Below are positions 17,221 to 27,900 of a stretch of DNA of 64,000 bases, in pieces. Position 1 is the first letter of the stretch. Each line of letters opens with the position of its first letter. Origin of the DNA: Alishewanella tabrizica (GTDB taxonomy: Bacteria; Pseudomonadota; Gammaproteobacteria; Enterobacterales; Alteromonadaceae); NCBI RefSeq assembly GCF_014652375.1, contig NZ_BMYR01000003.1:272468-336467 (forward strand), read 5' to 3'. The notes under the pieces were generated by a model that saw only the letters and a list, made by a program, of their open reading frames with translations, searched no databases and was not told the DNA's origin. Made by a program: the position numbers and the translations under genes.

Positions 17221-18234
17221 ATGCGAGTTTTAGGTATAGAAACGTCTTGTGATGAGACGGGTATTGCCATTTACGATGGCGAGCAAGGACTGTTAAGTCA
17301 TGTCTTATATAGCCAAATTCCATTGCATGCCGATTATGGTGGTGTGGTGCCAGAGCTGGCATCGCGCGATCATGTGCGCAAAACGTTACCGTTAATTAAA
17401 CAAGCGCTAGCAGAAGCCGGCTTAACCGCAGCGGATATCGATGGCGTTGCCTACACGGCTGGGCCAGGCTTAGCCGGTGCCTTACTGGTTGGGGCTACAC
17501 TGGGGCGTAGTTTAGCCTTTGCCTGGCAAAAACCTGCGTTGGCTGTTCATCATATGGAAGGCCATTTGTTAGCGCCTATGTTAGAGGAAGATGCACCAGC
17601 ATTCCCTTTTTTAGCTTTGCTAGTATCAGGTGGGCATACTCAATTGGTGGCGGTAGAAGGAATTGGCAGCTATACCCTTTTAGGTGAATCGATTGATGAT
17701 GCGGCGGGCGAAGCTTTTGATAAAACCGCAAAGTTGATGGGTTTAGAGTATCCAGGCGGGCCTTTGCTGGCCAAACTCGCTACGCTTGGTGATCCCAAAA
17801 AATATACGTTTCCAAGGCCAATGACCGATCGCCCCGGATTAGATTTTAGTTTCAGTGGCTTAAAAACGGCAGCGTCATTAGTGATTCAAAAAGAAGGAAA
17901 TACGGCACAAGTTCAGGCAGATATTGCGGCGTCGTTTCAACAAGCGGTAGTGGATACGTTGTTAATCAAATGTCGAAGGGCATTACAGCAAACGGGCTAT
18001 AAACGTCTAGTAATTGCCGGTGGAGTCAGTGCCAACGAAGAGCTTCGGACACAACTCGGCATTATGCTAGGGGCGATGGGCGGCAAGGTGTTTTATCCAC
18101 GCAAAGCGTTTTGTACAGACAACGGTGCGATGATTGCTTTTGCTGGCTATCAGCGTTTAGCCGCGGGCCAACAGCAAGATTTAACCATTGGTGTAACGCC
18201 GCGCTGGCCACTTGATCGCTTAAGCCCGATTTAA
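17221..18234 (+). CDS. tsaD: tRNA N6-adenosine threonylcarbamoyltransferase
   Basis: The 337-residue protein is the catalytic subunit that moves the threonylcarbamoyl group onto A37 of ANN-decoding tRNAs, working with TsaB and TsaE. It begins [20 protein letters not shown], the family hallmark. Metal ligands H111 and H115 are in [15 protein letters not shown]-fold motifs [34 protein letters not shown] and [13 protein letters not shown] are present, as is the last metal ligand region [10 protein letters not shown]. Length equals E. coli TsaD (337). It is divergent from rpsU and convergent with plsY, seven bases apart. Confidence 0.98.
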   Translation: MRVLGIETSCDETGIAIYDGEQGLLSHVLYSQIPLHADYGGVVPELASRDHVRKTLPLIKQALAEAGLTAADIDGVAYTAGPGLAGALLVGATLGRSLAFAWQKPALAVHHMEGHLLAPMLEEDAPAFPFLALLVSGGHTQLVAVEGIGSYTLLGESIDDAAGEAFDKTAKLMGLEYPGGPLLAKLATLGDPKKYTFPRPMTDRPGLDFSFSGLKTAASLVIQKEGNTAQVQADIAASFQQAVVDTLLIKCRRALQQTGYKRLVIAGGVSANEELRTQLGIMLGAMGGKVFYPRKAFCTDNGAMIAFAGYQRLAAGQQQDLTIGVTPRWPLDRLSPI

Positions 18235-18241
18235 CTATTTT

Positions 18242-18847
18242 TTACTCTCTGACGCGTTTAGATTTATCCCAAATCTTACTTTCTTGGCGCCGGTATAAAC
18301 GTAAAATGTTTTCGCGATGCCGAATAATAATTAATAGGCTCAGCATAAATACGGGAAGGGTGTAGAGGGGTTTTATCCACCAGGTAAAAAGTGGGGCTAA
18401 AGCAACGGTTAATAAGGCGCCTAGAGAAGAATAACCGGTTATCAGCACCACTATTAGCCACGTACCAATCAGTAAGCCGGCAAGATCTAAGCCGATAGGC
18501 ATCATAGCGCCAAAAGCAGTTGCGACAGCTTTACCCCCTTTAAAACCAAAAAACAGCGGGTAAATATGTCCTAGACACGCGCAAATGCCAATAACGCCCA
18601 ACCATAAAGGCTCTATTTTTAAAAAGTATGAACCCCAGACAGGGATGGTACCTTTAAGAATATCAAACAGTAATACCATTATGGCTGGCAGTTTACCGCC
18701 CAGACGTAACACATTTGTTGTACCAGGGTTGCCTGAGCCATGAAAACGCGGATCGGGAAGGCGAAAAAGCTGACAAACCAGTACGGCAGAGGAAATAGAC
18801 CCGAGCAGGTAAGCGATAACCATCATTATCAGGATCAGCAAGGTCAT
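18242..18847 (-). CDS. plsY: Glycerol-3-phosphate acyltransferase PlsY
   Basis: A 201-residue inner-membrane protein that transfers acyl groups from acyl-phosphate to glycerol-3-phosphate, the first step of phospholipid synthesis with PlsX. Conserved loop motifs are visible: [28 protein letters not shown] (motif 1), [19 protein letters not shown] (motif 2, phosphate-binding) and [12 protein letters not shown] (motif 3). A GTG six codons upstream (18865) is possible; the ATG at 18847 is favoured because the family begins just before the first helix. It is divergent from folB. Confidence 0.95.
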   Translation of the reverse strand: MTLLILIMMVIAYLLGSISSAVLVCQLFRLPDPRFHGSGNPGTTNVLRLGGKLPAIMVLLFDILKGTIPVWGSYFLKIEPLWLGVIGICACLGHIYPLFFGFKGGKAVATAFGAMMPIGLDLAGLLIGTWLIVVLITGYSSLGALLTVALAPLFTWWIKPLYTLPVFMLSLLIIIRHRENILRLYRRQESKIWDKSKRVRE

Positions 18848-18979
18848 TCCGTGGTTCCTCAGCACCCATTTTTACGATACTATTGCAGCAAATTTAGTGT
18901 GGTAACAAAAACAGTTTTGTATTTTGATACTTAGCCAGCCTACCTGAAACGAAAAATAACGCAATGCGGAATTAACTGG

Positions 18980-19345
18980 ATGGACATCGTTTTTATCAAG
19001 CAACTACAGGTTGATACCGTGATTGGCGTGTATGACTGGGAAAAAACCATTAAACAGCGATTGGTACTCGATATCAGTTTAGCGACCGATCAACGCGCTG
19101 CCGCTGAACAGGATGATATCCGATTAACCCTAGACTACGCGGTAATATCTGAGCGCGTTATCCAATTTATAACAGCACAACCTATTGAATTAATTGAAAC
19201 CGTCGCCGAGCGCGTGGCGCAATTATTATTAACGGAATTTGCGACAAATCGCGTCGAGATTACCGTCTCTAAGCCTGGTGCCGTAGCGCAAGCCGCTACA
19301 GTAGGTGTGCAAATTACCCGTTACGCCAAGGGAGAACGTGCCTAA
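18980..19345 (+). CDS. folB: Dihydroneopterin aldolase
   Basis: The 121-residue FolB cleaves 7,8-dihydroneopterin to 6-hydroxymethyl-dihydropterin and glycolaldehyde in folate synthesis. The start DIVFIKQLQVDTVIGVYDWE is the family's N-terminal block; LDYAVISERV and IELIETVAERVAQLLL contain the substrate-binding Tyr and Glu; KPGAVAQAATVGVQI has the active-site Lys. The stop overlaps the start of folK (TAATG), so the two consecutive pathway enzymes are translationally coupled. Confidence 0.96.
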   Translation: MDIVFIKQLQVDTVIGVYDWEKTIKQRLVLDISLATDQRAAAEQDDIRLTLDYAVISERVIQFITAQPIELIETVAERVAQLLLTEFATNRVEITVSKPGAVAQAATVGVQITRYAKGERA

Positions 19346-19839
19346 TGGCGGTTATTTATATCAGTGTGGGTTCTAATATTGAGAGAGACGTGAATGTTCG
19401 CGGTGGCGTAAAAATGCTCGTGCAGCATTTTGGCGCGCTTACATTGTCCTCGGTATATGAAAGCGAATCGGTAGGATTCAGCGGCTATGCCTTTTATAAT
19501 ATGGTTGTTGGGGTAGAAACAACTCTGAGCCTAGACGATTGTGTCAGTATCCTTAGGCAAATTGAAGATCAATTTGGGCGAGTGCGCGGCTCTGAAAAGT
19601 TTTCGAATCGCACCTTAGATCTTGATTTACTTTTATATGACGATTGCATCTGTGACGATCCTGTACAACTGCCGCGAGCAGAAATTACTGAAAATGCGTT
19701 CGTCTTACAGCCTTTAGCAGAGATCGCGCCACAGTTAATCCATCCTGTTACGCAGCAATCTTATGCCGAACTTTGGCAAGCGTATCCGAAAATACAAAAA
19801 ATTTGGCCAGTGGCTTTTTCATGGAGTGAAGGTTCTTGA
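19345..19839 (+). CDS. folK: 2-amino-4-hydroxy-6-hydroxymethyldihydropteridine pyrophosphokinase
   Basis: The 164-residue HPPK adds pyrophosphate from ATP to the FolB product. Signature elements: [18 protein letters not shown] at the start, [33 protein letters not shown] and [10 protein letters not shown], the last holding the two metal-binding Asp residues (D-x-D). It overlaps folB by one base and uppP by four bases, forming a folB-folK-uppP unit. Confidence 0.96.
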   Translation: MAVIYISVGSNIERDVNVRGGVKMLVQHFGALTLSSVYESESVGFSGYAFYNMVVGVETTLSLDDCVSILRQIEDQFGRVRGSEKFSNRTLDLDLLLYDDCICDDPVQLPRAEITENAFVLQPLAEIAPQLIHPVTQQSYAELWQAYPKIQKIWPVAFSWSEGS

Positions 19840-20648
19840 GTACTATTGAAGTCATTATTTTAGCGTTAATCCAAGGATTAACAGAGTTTTTACCTGTATC
19901 GTCATCAGCACATCTTATTTTACCCTCAGCGGTTTTAGGCTGGCAGGATCAAGGTATTGCGTTTGATGTCGCCGTGCATGTTGGAACATTATTGGCGGTA
20001 ATGCTGTATTTTCGACAAGATATTAGTAATCTTACTGTTGGTTGGATTAAAAGCTTGGGCGGGCAACACAGCACCGACAGTAAATTAGCCTGGTGGGTCA
20101 TTTTAGCCACCATCCCCGCGGGGTTGGCGGGCCTAGTGGCCGCCAAAATGGACCTGGTTGAGACGCTACTGCGCTCGCCCTGGGTTATTGCATGCACTAC
20201 TATAGTGTTTGGTTTGGCATTGTGGTGGGCTGATGCGACGGCTAAGCAACAGCAGGCCATGGATAAGTTAAGCTGGAAGCAAGCGTTATTTATTGGTGCA
20301 GCTCAGGCACTGTCGATTATACCCGGCACCTCTCGCTCAGGCATCACTATGACCGCGGCGATGTTAATAGGTTTGGATAAAGTTAGCGCTGCACGCTTTT
20401 CCTTTTTGTTATCGATCCCTATTATTGTGCTTAGTGGTGGTTATCAAGGCAGTAAATTATTGGCTGAACCGCAACAGTATGATGTTTCAAGTATTTTGTT
20501 AGGTACCGTTCTGGCATTTTTCAGTGCATTAATTTGTATCCATTTTTTCCTGAAAATTATCAGCCGGATGGGTATGTTACCCTTCGTAATCTACCGGCTG
20601 TTGTTGGGTGTTGGTTTAATTATTTTTCTTAGCTGGTCAGCAGTATAA
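19836..20648 (+). CDS. uppP: Undecaprenyl-diphosphatase
   Basis: This 270-residue multi-pass membrane protein removes a phosphate from undecaprenyl diphosphate to recycle the peptidoglycan carrier lipid; overexpression gives bacitracin resistance (BacA family). It shows [20 protein letters not shown] (motif 1 with catalytic Glu and Ser) and [17 protein letters not shown] (motif 2 with the PGxSRSG signature). Translation starts at TTG inside the end of folK, so it is probably coupled. Length is typical. Confidence 0.96.
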   Translation: MSTIEVIILALIQGLTEFLPVSSSAHLILPSAVLGWQDQGIAFDVAVHVGTLLAVMLYFRQDISNLTVGWIKSLGGQHSTDSKLAWWVILATIPAGLAGLVAAKMDLVETLLRSPWVIACTTIVFGLALWWADATAKQQQAMDKLSWKQALFIGAAQALSIIPGTSRSGITMTAAMLIGLDKVSAARFSFLLSIPIIVLSGGYQGSKLLAEPQQYDVSSILLGTVLAFFSALICIHFFLKIISRMGMLPFVIYRLLLGVGLIIFLSWSAV

Positions 20649-20652
20649 AAAA

Positions 20653-21912
20653 TTAAGCCATGTTGGCCAGCTTAGTAGTTTTAATTGCTATTAATCTGGC
20701 CTCTTGCAAGGCATCTTTAATCGCAGGCCCTGCAATGCCCTGTGCTATCAGCGTTTTAGCGCTTACCGCTAATGCGGCATCAGCTAACTGATGTAAGTAT
20801 GACGCTTGCGGATACACAGCCTGTTCAAAGCCGGTGCGCCCGCGTAAATCAGCAATACAACACAGCAAAATATCATCAAGTCGTCCGGGCTTGCGCCACA
20901 AATCAATTGCATTAAAGAATGCCAGTACAGTGCTGGCTTTAAGCTCTTTTGCCCGGTGAATAAGTTGATGATATTCGCACACCAGTAAGGCCAGCTCTCG
21001 ACATTGATTAGGTACCCGTAACCGATCACAGAGTTGGTTTATCAACGGCAAGCCCGTATGCTCATGACCATGATGGGAAGGTAATAGCTCATTGGGTGTT
21101 ATCCCTTTACCCAAATCATGTACGAGGCTGGCGAAACGCACTTCTAGTTTATCTGACAGTTTTGCGGCCTGCGCTAACACCAGCAAGGTATGAATACCGG
21201 TATCAATTTCTGGATGCCATTTTGCGGGTTGCGGTACGCCCCAAAGTGCCGCTAACTCCGGCATCAATGCCGTTAACGCCCCACATTGCTGTAGTAGCGC
21301 AAAATAGGCTGCTGGGCTTTGAGTCGTTAGCGCTTTCGCCGTTTCTACCCAAACCCGTTCAGGGCTTAGCGTAGTAAGCTCGCCACTCACACTTAGTTGA
21401 TGCATTAACTGAAATGTCTCAGGCGCCACCTGAAAACCCAAATGGGCATAGCGCGCATAAAAGCGAGCAACGCGCAGTACTCTAAGGGGATCCTCGACAA
21501 AGGCTGCTGAAACATGGCGTAGCTGACGTTGCGCAATATCTTGCTGTCCACCATAAGGATCGATCAGTTGACCATCAGCGCGTTTAGCAATGGCGTTGAT
21601 GGTTAGATCGCGGCGGGCTAAATCTTGCTCCAGTGTCACATCGGCTGCGGCATACACGCTAAACCCTGTATAGCCTTTGCCATTTTTACGCTCCGTTCGG
21701 GCCAACGCATATTCTTCTTTGGTGTTGGGGTGTAAAAAAACAGGGAAGTCCTTTCCAACTTGTAAATAGCCTTGTGCAAGCATATCTTCAGGGCTAGCGC
21801 CCACGACCACCCAATCTTTCTCGTGAAAAGGCACCTGTAATAATTCGTCGCGGACCGCTCCGCCTACAAGATATATCTGCACATGCTTTCCTGATTGCGT
21901 ATTTTTTGCCAT
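20653..21912 (-). CDS. cca: Multifunctional CCA tRNA nucleotidyltransferase
   Basis: The 419-residue enzyme repairs tRNA 3' CCA ends. The class II nucleotidyltransferase head is clear: [38 protein letters not shown] and [10 protein letters not shown]. Neck and body follow, with [16 protein letters not shown]. The C-terminal HD domain ([18 protein letters not shown]) provides phosphatase and phosphodiesterase activities, so the long gammaproteobacterial form is present. The frame extends upstream to 22002, but the ATG at 21912 has a strong AGAAGG site. It is divergent from gspA with only 46 bp between starts. Confidence 0.95.
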   Translation of the reverse strand: MAKNTQSGKHVQIYLVGGAVRDELLQVPFHEKDWVVVGASPEDMLAQGYLQVGKDFPVFLHPNTKEEYALARTERKNGKGYTGFSVYAAADVTLEQDLARRDLTINAIAKRADGQLIDPYGGQQDIAQRQLRHVSAAFVEDPLRVLRVARFYARYAHLGFQVAPETFQLMHQLSVSGELTTLSPERVWVETAKALTTQSPAAYFALLQQCGALTALMPELAALWGVPQPAKWHPEIDTGIHTLLVLAQAAKLSDKLEVRFASLVHDLGKGITPNELLPSHHGHEHTGLPLINQLCDRLRVPNQCRELALLVCEYHQLIHRAKELKASTVLAFFNAIDLWRKPGRLDDILLCCIADLRGRTGFEQAVYPQASYLHQLADAALAVSAKTLIAQGIAGPAIKDALQEARLIAIKTTKLANMA

Positions 21913-21958
21913 TATACCCTTCTTGCCATAAATTGCAGTGCTGAGAAACAGGATAGCG

Positions 21959-22885
21959 ATGTATACCGGATTTTTTGGTTTAACCAGCCCGCCATTTTCC
22001 ATAGCGCCGAACCCCGACTTTATGTACTTAAGCCCGCGGCATACTGAGGCATTAGCCCATTTGCGTTATGGTTTAGGAGATGCAGGGGGGTTTGTATTAT
22101 TAACAGGGGAGGTGGGTACCGGTAAAACCACGGTATCACGCACCTTGCTACAAGAGTTAGATGCGCAAACGGAAGTTGCCTTTATCTTAAATCCGACGTT
22201 GTCAGAGCTTGAGCTCTTGGCGGCTATCTGTGATGAGTTAAAGATCCGCTATAAAAAAACCGATGCCAGTTTAAAGTTACTGAGTGATAAAATTACGCAG
22301 CGATTGCAAAAAAATCATGATGCGGGCAAAAAAACCATTTTGATTATTGATGAAGCACAGCACTTGCAGCCAGCGGTATTGGAGCAACTGCGGTTACTCA
22401 CCAATTTAGAGACCAACACAAAAAAACTGTTACAGGTGATTCTCATTGGGCAACCTGAGTTACAGCAGTTATTGCAACGTAACGATTTGCGGCAACTGGC
22501 ACAACGTATCACCGCTCGATATCATTTATTGCCGCTAAATTATGCCGAAGTACAGCATTATGTGCGTTTTCGTTTACAGGTAGCCGGATGCCAACGGCCG
22601 GTGTTTAGTGCTAAAGCCGTCAAAAAACTGTTTGAACTCAGTGGCGGGATCCCGCGATTACTGAATTTATTAGCCGATAGAGCGTTATTAGCGGCCTACA
22701 GTAAACAACAGCCCTTAGTTGAGGCTATTGAAGTGCAGCGCGCCGCCGCAGAGATTTTACCGCCAGTTGCTCAGCATGCCCCACGAACATTACCAGGCTG
22801 GTTATGGCCGCTGTTAGCGCTATTCGGTATACTATTGGGGTTTCTATTAGCTATGCAGTTACTGCCTTTATTTCGCGGAGAGTAA
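21959..22885 (+). CDS. gspA: General secretion pathway ATPase GspA/ExeA
   Basis: A 308-residue AAA+ protein. The start [20 protein letters not shown] is typical of ExeA/GspA. Walker A is [11 protein letters not shown], Walker B is [11 protein letters not shown], and [11 protein letters not shown] is the sensor region. A transmembrane helix near the C-terminus (residues about 280-300) anchors it in the inner membrane. The short C-terminus lacks the usual peptidoglycan-binding extension of Aeromonas ExeA. With GspB it helps assemble the type II secretin through the cell wall. An upstream GTG (21938) is less likely; AGGA precedes the ATG. Confidence 0.9.
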   Translation: MYTGFFGLTSPPFSIAPNPDFMYLSPRHTEALAHLRYGLGDAGGFVLLTGEVGTGKTTVSRTLLQELDAQTEVAFILNPTLSELELLAAICDELKIRYKKTDASLKLLSDKITQRLQKNHDAGKKTILIIDEAQHLQPAVLEQLRLLTNLETNTKKLLQVILIGQPELQQLLQRNDLRQLAQRITARYHLLPLNYAEVQHYVRFRLQVAGCQRPVFSAKAVKKLFELSGGIPRLLNLLADRALLAAYSKQQPLVEAIEVQRAAAEILPPVAQHAPRTLPGWLWPLLALFGILLGFLLAMQLLPLFRGE

Positions 22886-22891
22886 TATTTT

Positions 22892-23596
22892 ATGTCCATT
22901 TTAATGGAGGCGTTAAAACAACAGCAGCCAGTTGCCCCAGCGCCATCGCATTTTTGGCGAAATGTCGCCATCGCGCTTGCGTTGCTTTTAGCGATTGGGA
23001 TTGGTTTTGCAGCAGGCTATTTTTTACTTTTGCAGCAGCAGGTTGCTGCACCAGTGATCGCGGCACCGCAACCCGTAGCTGAGCCCAAACCTGCTTCGCC
23101 CTCGGCCATTGCCAGCACGTTAAATCCACCAAAACTGCCGGAGTTGGCTGCTGTAGTAAAACCGGTCGAGCCGCCCGTAACAGAAACCTTACCTCCCGAG
23201 CAAACGGTGGTGACGGTTACCACCAACACGCCCAAAGCAGAACCCGAGCCTGAGCCAGAAATTTCAGCCGAATTGCGTCAGCGTTTTGCAAGCGCGTTAG
23301 CGCAATCAGCGGATAGAAATGAACGACCAGCTAATCCAATAACCACCCATAGTGCGCCAGCGCAAGACATCGGAACCTTAGATATTACGTTGCAACGGCA
23401 ATTGCCTAAGTTACGGTTTGAAGCCCATGTATATGCCACCCAACCGGCGCAACGTTGGGTAAAAGTAAATGGTAAATCGTTACAAGAGGGGCAATGGATC
23501 ACGGCAGACGTGCGTTTGCGCGAGATTACACCCCAATACGTGTTACTCGAATTCGGTCAGCAATTGTTTAGTATGCGCGCATTAAGTGAGTGGTGA
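22892..23596 (+). CDS. gspB: General secretion pathway protein B (GspB/ExeB)
   Basis: The 234-residue protein begins SILMEALKQQQ, the ExeB/GspB N-terminal motif, followed by one membrane helix (residues about 30-50) and a long Pro/Glu-rich periplasmic linker. The C-terminal 60 residues form the GspB periplasmic domain (LRFEAHVYATQPAQRWVKVN, LQEGQWI, YVLLEFGQQLFSM). It begins six bases after gspA; the two work as a complex that inserts the T2SS secretin GspD. The rest of the gsp operon is not in this window, as is usual when gspAB is separate. Confidence 0.9.
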   Translation: MSILMEALKQQQPVAPAPSHFWRNVAIALALLLAIGIGFAAGYFLLLQQQVAAPVIAAPQPVAEPKPASPSAIASTLNPPKLPELAAVVKPVEPPVTETLPPEQTVVTVTTNTPKAEPEPEPEISAELRQRFASALAQSADRNERPANPITTHSAPAQDIGTLDITLQRQLPKLRFEAHVYATQPAQRWVKVNGKSLQEGQWITADVRLREITPQYVLLEFGQQLFSMRALSEW

Positions 23597-23597
23597 T

Positions 23598-24719
23598 TTA
23601 CAAATAATTGCGTACTTCTAGCCCATATTTTTTAAGATCGATACAGGCCTCAATCTGTTCTTCTTGTTGGCGTGCTAAATCTAATACCTTGGGTGGAATA
23701 TGATGATGGTGCACGCTATGGTAAAACACTTTTACTTTAGGAGCAGTGGGTTTTTTCGCATTGTTCTCTAGTACCAAGGCTAACTTACCCGTCGATAGTT
23801 TTACCACAGTGCCAGGTGGGTAAATGCCAACACACTTAATAAACAGCTGTAGCAAATCATTATCTAATTGCTGGGGAGCCTTAGCTAGCAGTTGGCGTAC
23901 CACAATTAATGGATTGACATAGCCTTGCTGAGGCGCGCTCAATTGCTCATATAAATTCACTATGTTCAGCATTCTGCTGCCCATATCAATTTGCTGCTGT
24001 TGTATTGGTGGCGAACCACTGCCATCTAAATATGCACAATGTTGGCTGATCCACAGCGAGATGTCTCCAGCAAGGGCGCTACTTTGCTGTAACACCGCTA
24101 AACTGGTACTAATAGCGTCGGCATCAGGTTGGGTTAATAGGGTGGGGTTTTGCGCTTTACCCACATCATGCAATAACGACGCGGTAATTAACGCTTGTAC
24201 TTTGTGTTTAGGGTAATTTAAAAAGCGGGCAAATGCTGCCATATACACGGCGCAATTGATACTGTGCTGCAGTAACAGATCACTTTGAGTGGCGATACGA
24301 GATAAGCAAAGTAACACATCTGGATTACGGCTTACGGCGTCGGAGAAACCCGCACTCACTTCATGTACCAAACTTAAATCGATAGGCTCCGCTTTGGCTG
24401 CCGCATCTAGCACCTGCTGTTGCAGTTTTTTACCTTGCTCTAAACAGCGTTCTGCTCTGGGTTGTTCATCGGCAAAAATAGCGCGAAAGGCGGCTGGCTC
24501 GGGTTCTGTTGTCACCGTCTTGGCTGCAACGCTGCTAACAAGCTGTTTTGCAGGATCAATTGCTACAGCGCGTACGCCTTGATTTTTTAATGCACTGATG
24601 GCTTCACGACTGCGTACCCAACCAGCATGTTTAATTTCTAACTCGCCAGTTTGCTCCAGCACCTGCACCACATAGCTGCCAGGCTGAAGTTGATCAATAG
24701 ACACTTTTTGATACGGCAT
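23598..24719 (-). CDS. DUF3391/HD-GYP domain protein with degenerate GYP motif
   Basis: A 373-residue predicted cyclic-di-GMP phosphodiesterase-like protein. Residues 1-60 are a DUF3391 domain (KVSIDQLQPGSYVVQVLEQ). The HD part has a conserved His near residue 150 (LLQHSINCAVYMA) and the HD pair in LLHDVGKAQNP near 184. Where canonical HD-GYP proteins read HHERxDGxGYP, this one reads QHCAYLDGSGSPP: the Glu is lost and GYP is GSP. It may have altered or no catalysis. The start at 24719 was chosen because DUF3391 begins there; the frame is open further upstream. The gene is convergent to gspB. Confidence 0.85.
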   Translation of the reverse strand: MPYQKVSIDQLQPGSYVVQVLEQTGELEIKHAGWVRSREAISALKNQGVRAVAIDPAKQLVSSVAAKTVTTEPEPAAFRAIFADEQPRAERCLEQGKKLQQQVLDAAAKAEPIDLSLVHEVSAGFSDAVSRNPDVLLCLSRIATQSDLLLQHSINCAVYMAAFARFLNYPKHKVQALITASLLHDVGKAQNPTLLTQPDADAISTSLAVLQQSSALAGDISLWISQHCAYLDGSGSPPIQQQQIDMGSRMLNIVNLYEQLSAPQQGYVNPLIVVRQLLAKAPQQLDNDLLQLFIKCVGIYPPGTVVKLSTGKLALVLENNAKKPTAPKVKVFYHSVHHHHIPPKVLDLARQQEEQIEACIDLKKYGLEVRNYL

Positions 24720-24786
24720 AATGAGTATTACGTCCTGTAGCAATATGCAACGACGCCCTAATAATGGGCATGTGGCAAATAATATA

Positions 24787-24812
24787 GCAAAAGCCCACAT
24801 AGATGTGGGCCT
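24787..24812 (-). terminator. Terminator of putA
   Basis: GCCCACAT / ATGTGGGC inverted repeat about 90 bp past the putA stop; on the minus strand it is followed by TTTTGC. The mirror strand also ends in T residues, but no plus-strand gene precedes it. Confidence 0.75.
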
Positions 24813-24901
24813 TTTTACGCTAAATTAACATATATTTGTGTTTTATGTCGTAACGATAACGCGACTTATATGCTTAAGCCGGCATCGCATATTACGAGCC
24901 A

Positions 24902-27900
24902 TTAGCCCACATTATCGGCCATCGTCATGAGTGATGCATTGCCTCCGGCTGCGGTGGTATTAATGGTGATGGTTTTTTCTGTCACTAAACGATGCAGCAT
25001 ACGTTCATCAGCAGGCGCTGTAATCAAGGGTAAAATAGCGCCTTCGCGCGCAGCAACTAATTCTGCAGCGAGGGGTTTTAAGGCACTGCTTACTTCAATG
25101 ATGGCACCCGCTAACTCGGTATGTGCGAGCAGCGTTGTGACACAATCTAAACGCACAACCGCCAATAAATGTTGCGGCATACCGGCAGCTACTAACGCCT
25201 TGATACAGGCTTCAGCTTCTGCCAGATCAGCTTCTTCAACTGCAGTGATCACTGCATTACCCGCTGCCAGTGCCGTAATAATACTTAACAACCAATGACT
25301 AAAGTGGCTGGTGTCATCACGTAATAATGCCAAAACACCGCGTGGATCCAGCGTAAGGGTATTACTTTCACCCGTAGGCCCCGGTAAATTAATTGGTCTT
25401 AACAGCTCAAGTTCTACTCGCTGTAATTTACTGCGAGCCATGCTAAGCACCTGTTCTAAATCGGGCTCTTGCCGACTTACCACATTATTTGATGCCAGTG
25501 TGGCTAAAAACTGTCGTAATACCGAGGTCCGTTGATGAATAGGGATTAATGCCCATTTTTGTTGCGCAGCTGCCGCGGCTGGCATGGCGTAAGCCACTGC
25601 GCTGCTGGTTGTTTCGGCTAATAAACGGGCCTTTTTGGCGCTGTCTAGTGCTGGGCAATCGACGCTGAGATTGTCCTTTACCAAGCGTTGTAAATACAGT
25701 GGACCACCTGCTTTTGGGCCTGTACCGGATAAGCCACGACCGCCGAAAGGTTGGACGCCAACCACGGCGCCAATCATATTGCGATTAACGTAAATATTAC
25801 CAGCTTTGATATCACGGGTAATTTTACGGGTAAGTTGCTCAATACGGCTGTGAATACCCATTGTTAGGCCATAGCCGGTAGCATTAATTTGCGCAATGAC
25901 CTTGTCAATCTCATCTGCTTTAAAACGGATAATATGTACAACGGGGCCAAATACTTCGCGCTCTAGTACGGTTAAATCGCTAATTTCAAACAGGTGTGGT
26001 GCAAAAAAGAAGTGCTTGCCTTCACTAGGCACCTTACACGCATAGTGGAGTGTGGCTTTGTCTTTTAAGTACTGAATGTGTTGTGTTAAACGCTCGTGCG
26101 CTTTGTGATCAATCACTGGGCCAAGATCGGTGCTTAACCAAGCGGGATCGCCCACATGTAATTCAGCCATCGCGCCTTTGATCATGGTAATAATTTTGTC
26201 GGCCACATCGTCTTGTAAAAACAAGACACGTAAGGCCGAACAGCGTTGGCCTGCACTTTGGAAACCAGAGGAGATAACATCATCAACAACTTGCTCAGGC
26301 AGCGCGGTTGAATCAACAATCATACAGTTTTGGCCACCGGTTTCGGCAATAAGTGGTACGGGTTCGCCACCGCGTTCTGCCAGTTTTCGCGCGATCCAAC
26401 AACCGGTCTCGGTAGAGCCCGTAAACATCACGCCCTGAATGCGTGAATCAGGGACAATATGCTCACCAACTTCACGACCCGGAGCAATAACTAATTGCAC
26501 CACATGCTCTGGCATACCGCATGCCGATAACAATTCTAGTGTACGTACGGCAATCAGACTGGTTTGCTCTGCGGGTTTTGCCAATACCGTATTGCCAGCA
26601 ACGATGGCCGCAGCAACTTGGCCAATAAAAATGGCTAAGGGGAAGTTCCAAGGGCTGATACATAAGAATACGCCCCGGGCCTGCTGCGGTTGTGCGAACA
26701 GCAATTCTGCTTGATGTGCGTAGTAACGACAAAAATCGATAGCTTCTCTAACTTCCGCCACGGCATCAGACAGCACCTTGCCGGCTTCTTTTACGCATAA
26801 GGTCAGTAATTCATCGCGGTGTTGCTCCATGGCATCCGCTAAACGACGAAGCAGAGTAGCGCGTTCTTGGACGCTGGTCTTAGACCAGCTAGCAAAAGCG
26901 TGTTCGGCTTGGCTAAGCAATAGTTGCATCGCTGCCGCATCGGCGTACTGTAAATAGCCAATCACCTCTTGCAGATTAGCTGGGTTGACTACGGATACGC
27001 TATCGGCTGGGGCAGTTTGCGTGCTAAGTGCCTTGGCAAATTGCGACATTTGCTGTTGCAACGGGGTTAGGTAATTAATATCGGTTAAATCTAAACCGCG
27101 CGAGTTTAAGCGACTGCTGCCGTAGAGGTTAGCCGGCAACGGGATAGACTGATTACGCTTTTTCTGCCAGCCTTTTACTTGCTCTACCGGATCTTGCAGT
27201 AAGGATTCTACAGGGATGCTCTCGTCGATAATATTGTTTACAAAGGAGCTATTTGCCCCATTTTCTAACAATCGACGTACCAGATAGGCCAGTAAATCGG
27301 CATGCTCGCCAACGGGAGCGTAGATCCGGCACGGAATCTTTTCATTGGCAACGACTAAATCGTAAAGCGCATCGCCCATGCCATGTAAGCGTTGGAATTC
27401 AAAGCCAGTTAAATCGCCTGCCATTTCGATAATGGTCGCAACCGTATAAGCATTGTGCGTGGCAAATTGTGGATAAATGCTGTCACGGTAGCTTAACATC
27501 TTTTTAGCGCAGGCTTGATAAGACACATCTGTAGCCGGTTTGCGGCTAAATACCGGAAAATCGTCTAAGCCTTCTACTTGCGACACTTTAATTTCAGTAT
27601 CCCAGTAAGCCCCTTTTACCAAACGCACCATCATTTTACGGCCGACTTTGACGGTTAATTCGCGCAGCCATTCAATGACATGGATACCACGTTTTTGATA
27701 CGCTTGTACGGCCAAGCCAAATCCTTCCCAGCCATCTAATTCAGGATCGCTAAATACGGTAGCAATAATGTCTAATGACATATCCAAGCGATCTGCTTCT
27801 TCTGCGTCTACGGTAAAACCAATATTGTAGGACTTTGCCGCGAGTGCTAATTGTTTTAACCGCGGGACTAATTCGGCATGCACGCGATCTAAGTGACTAA

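Noticed and set aside
17126..17362. 78-aa minus-strand ORF over the tsaD start
   Set aside because: Shadow frame; composition unlike a protein and it overlaps the conserved tsaD N-terminus.
21800..21912. Loss of a catalytic Asp in cca (EKDW instead of DRDW)
   Set aside because: Glu at this place occurs in other gammaproteobacterial Cca proteins as far as I recall, and all other motifs are intact.
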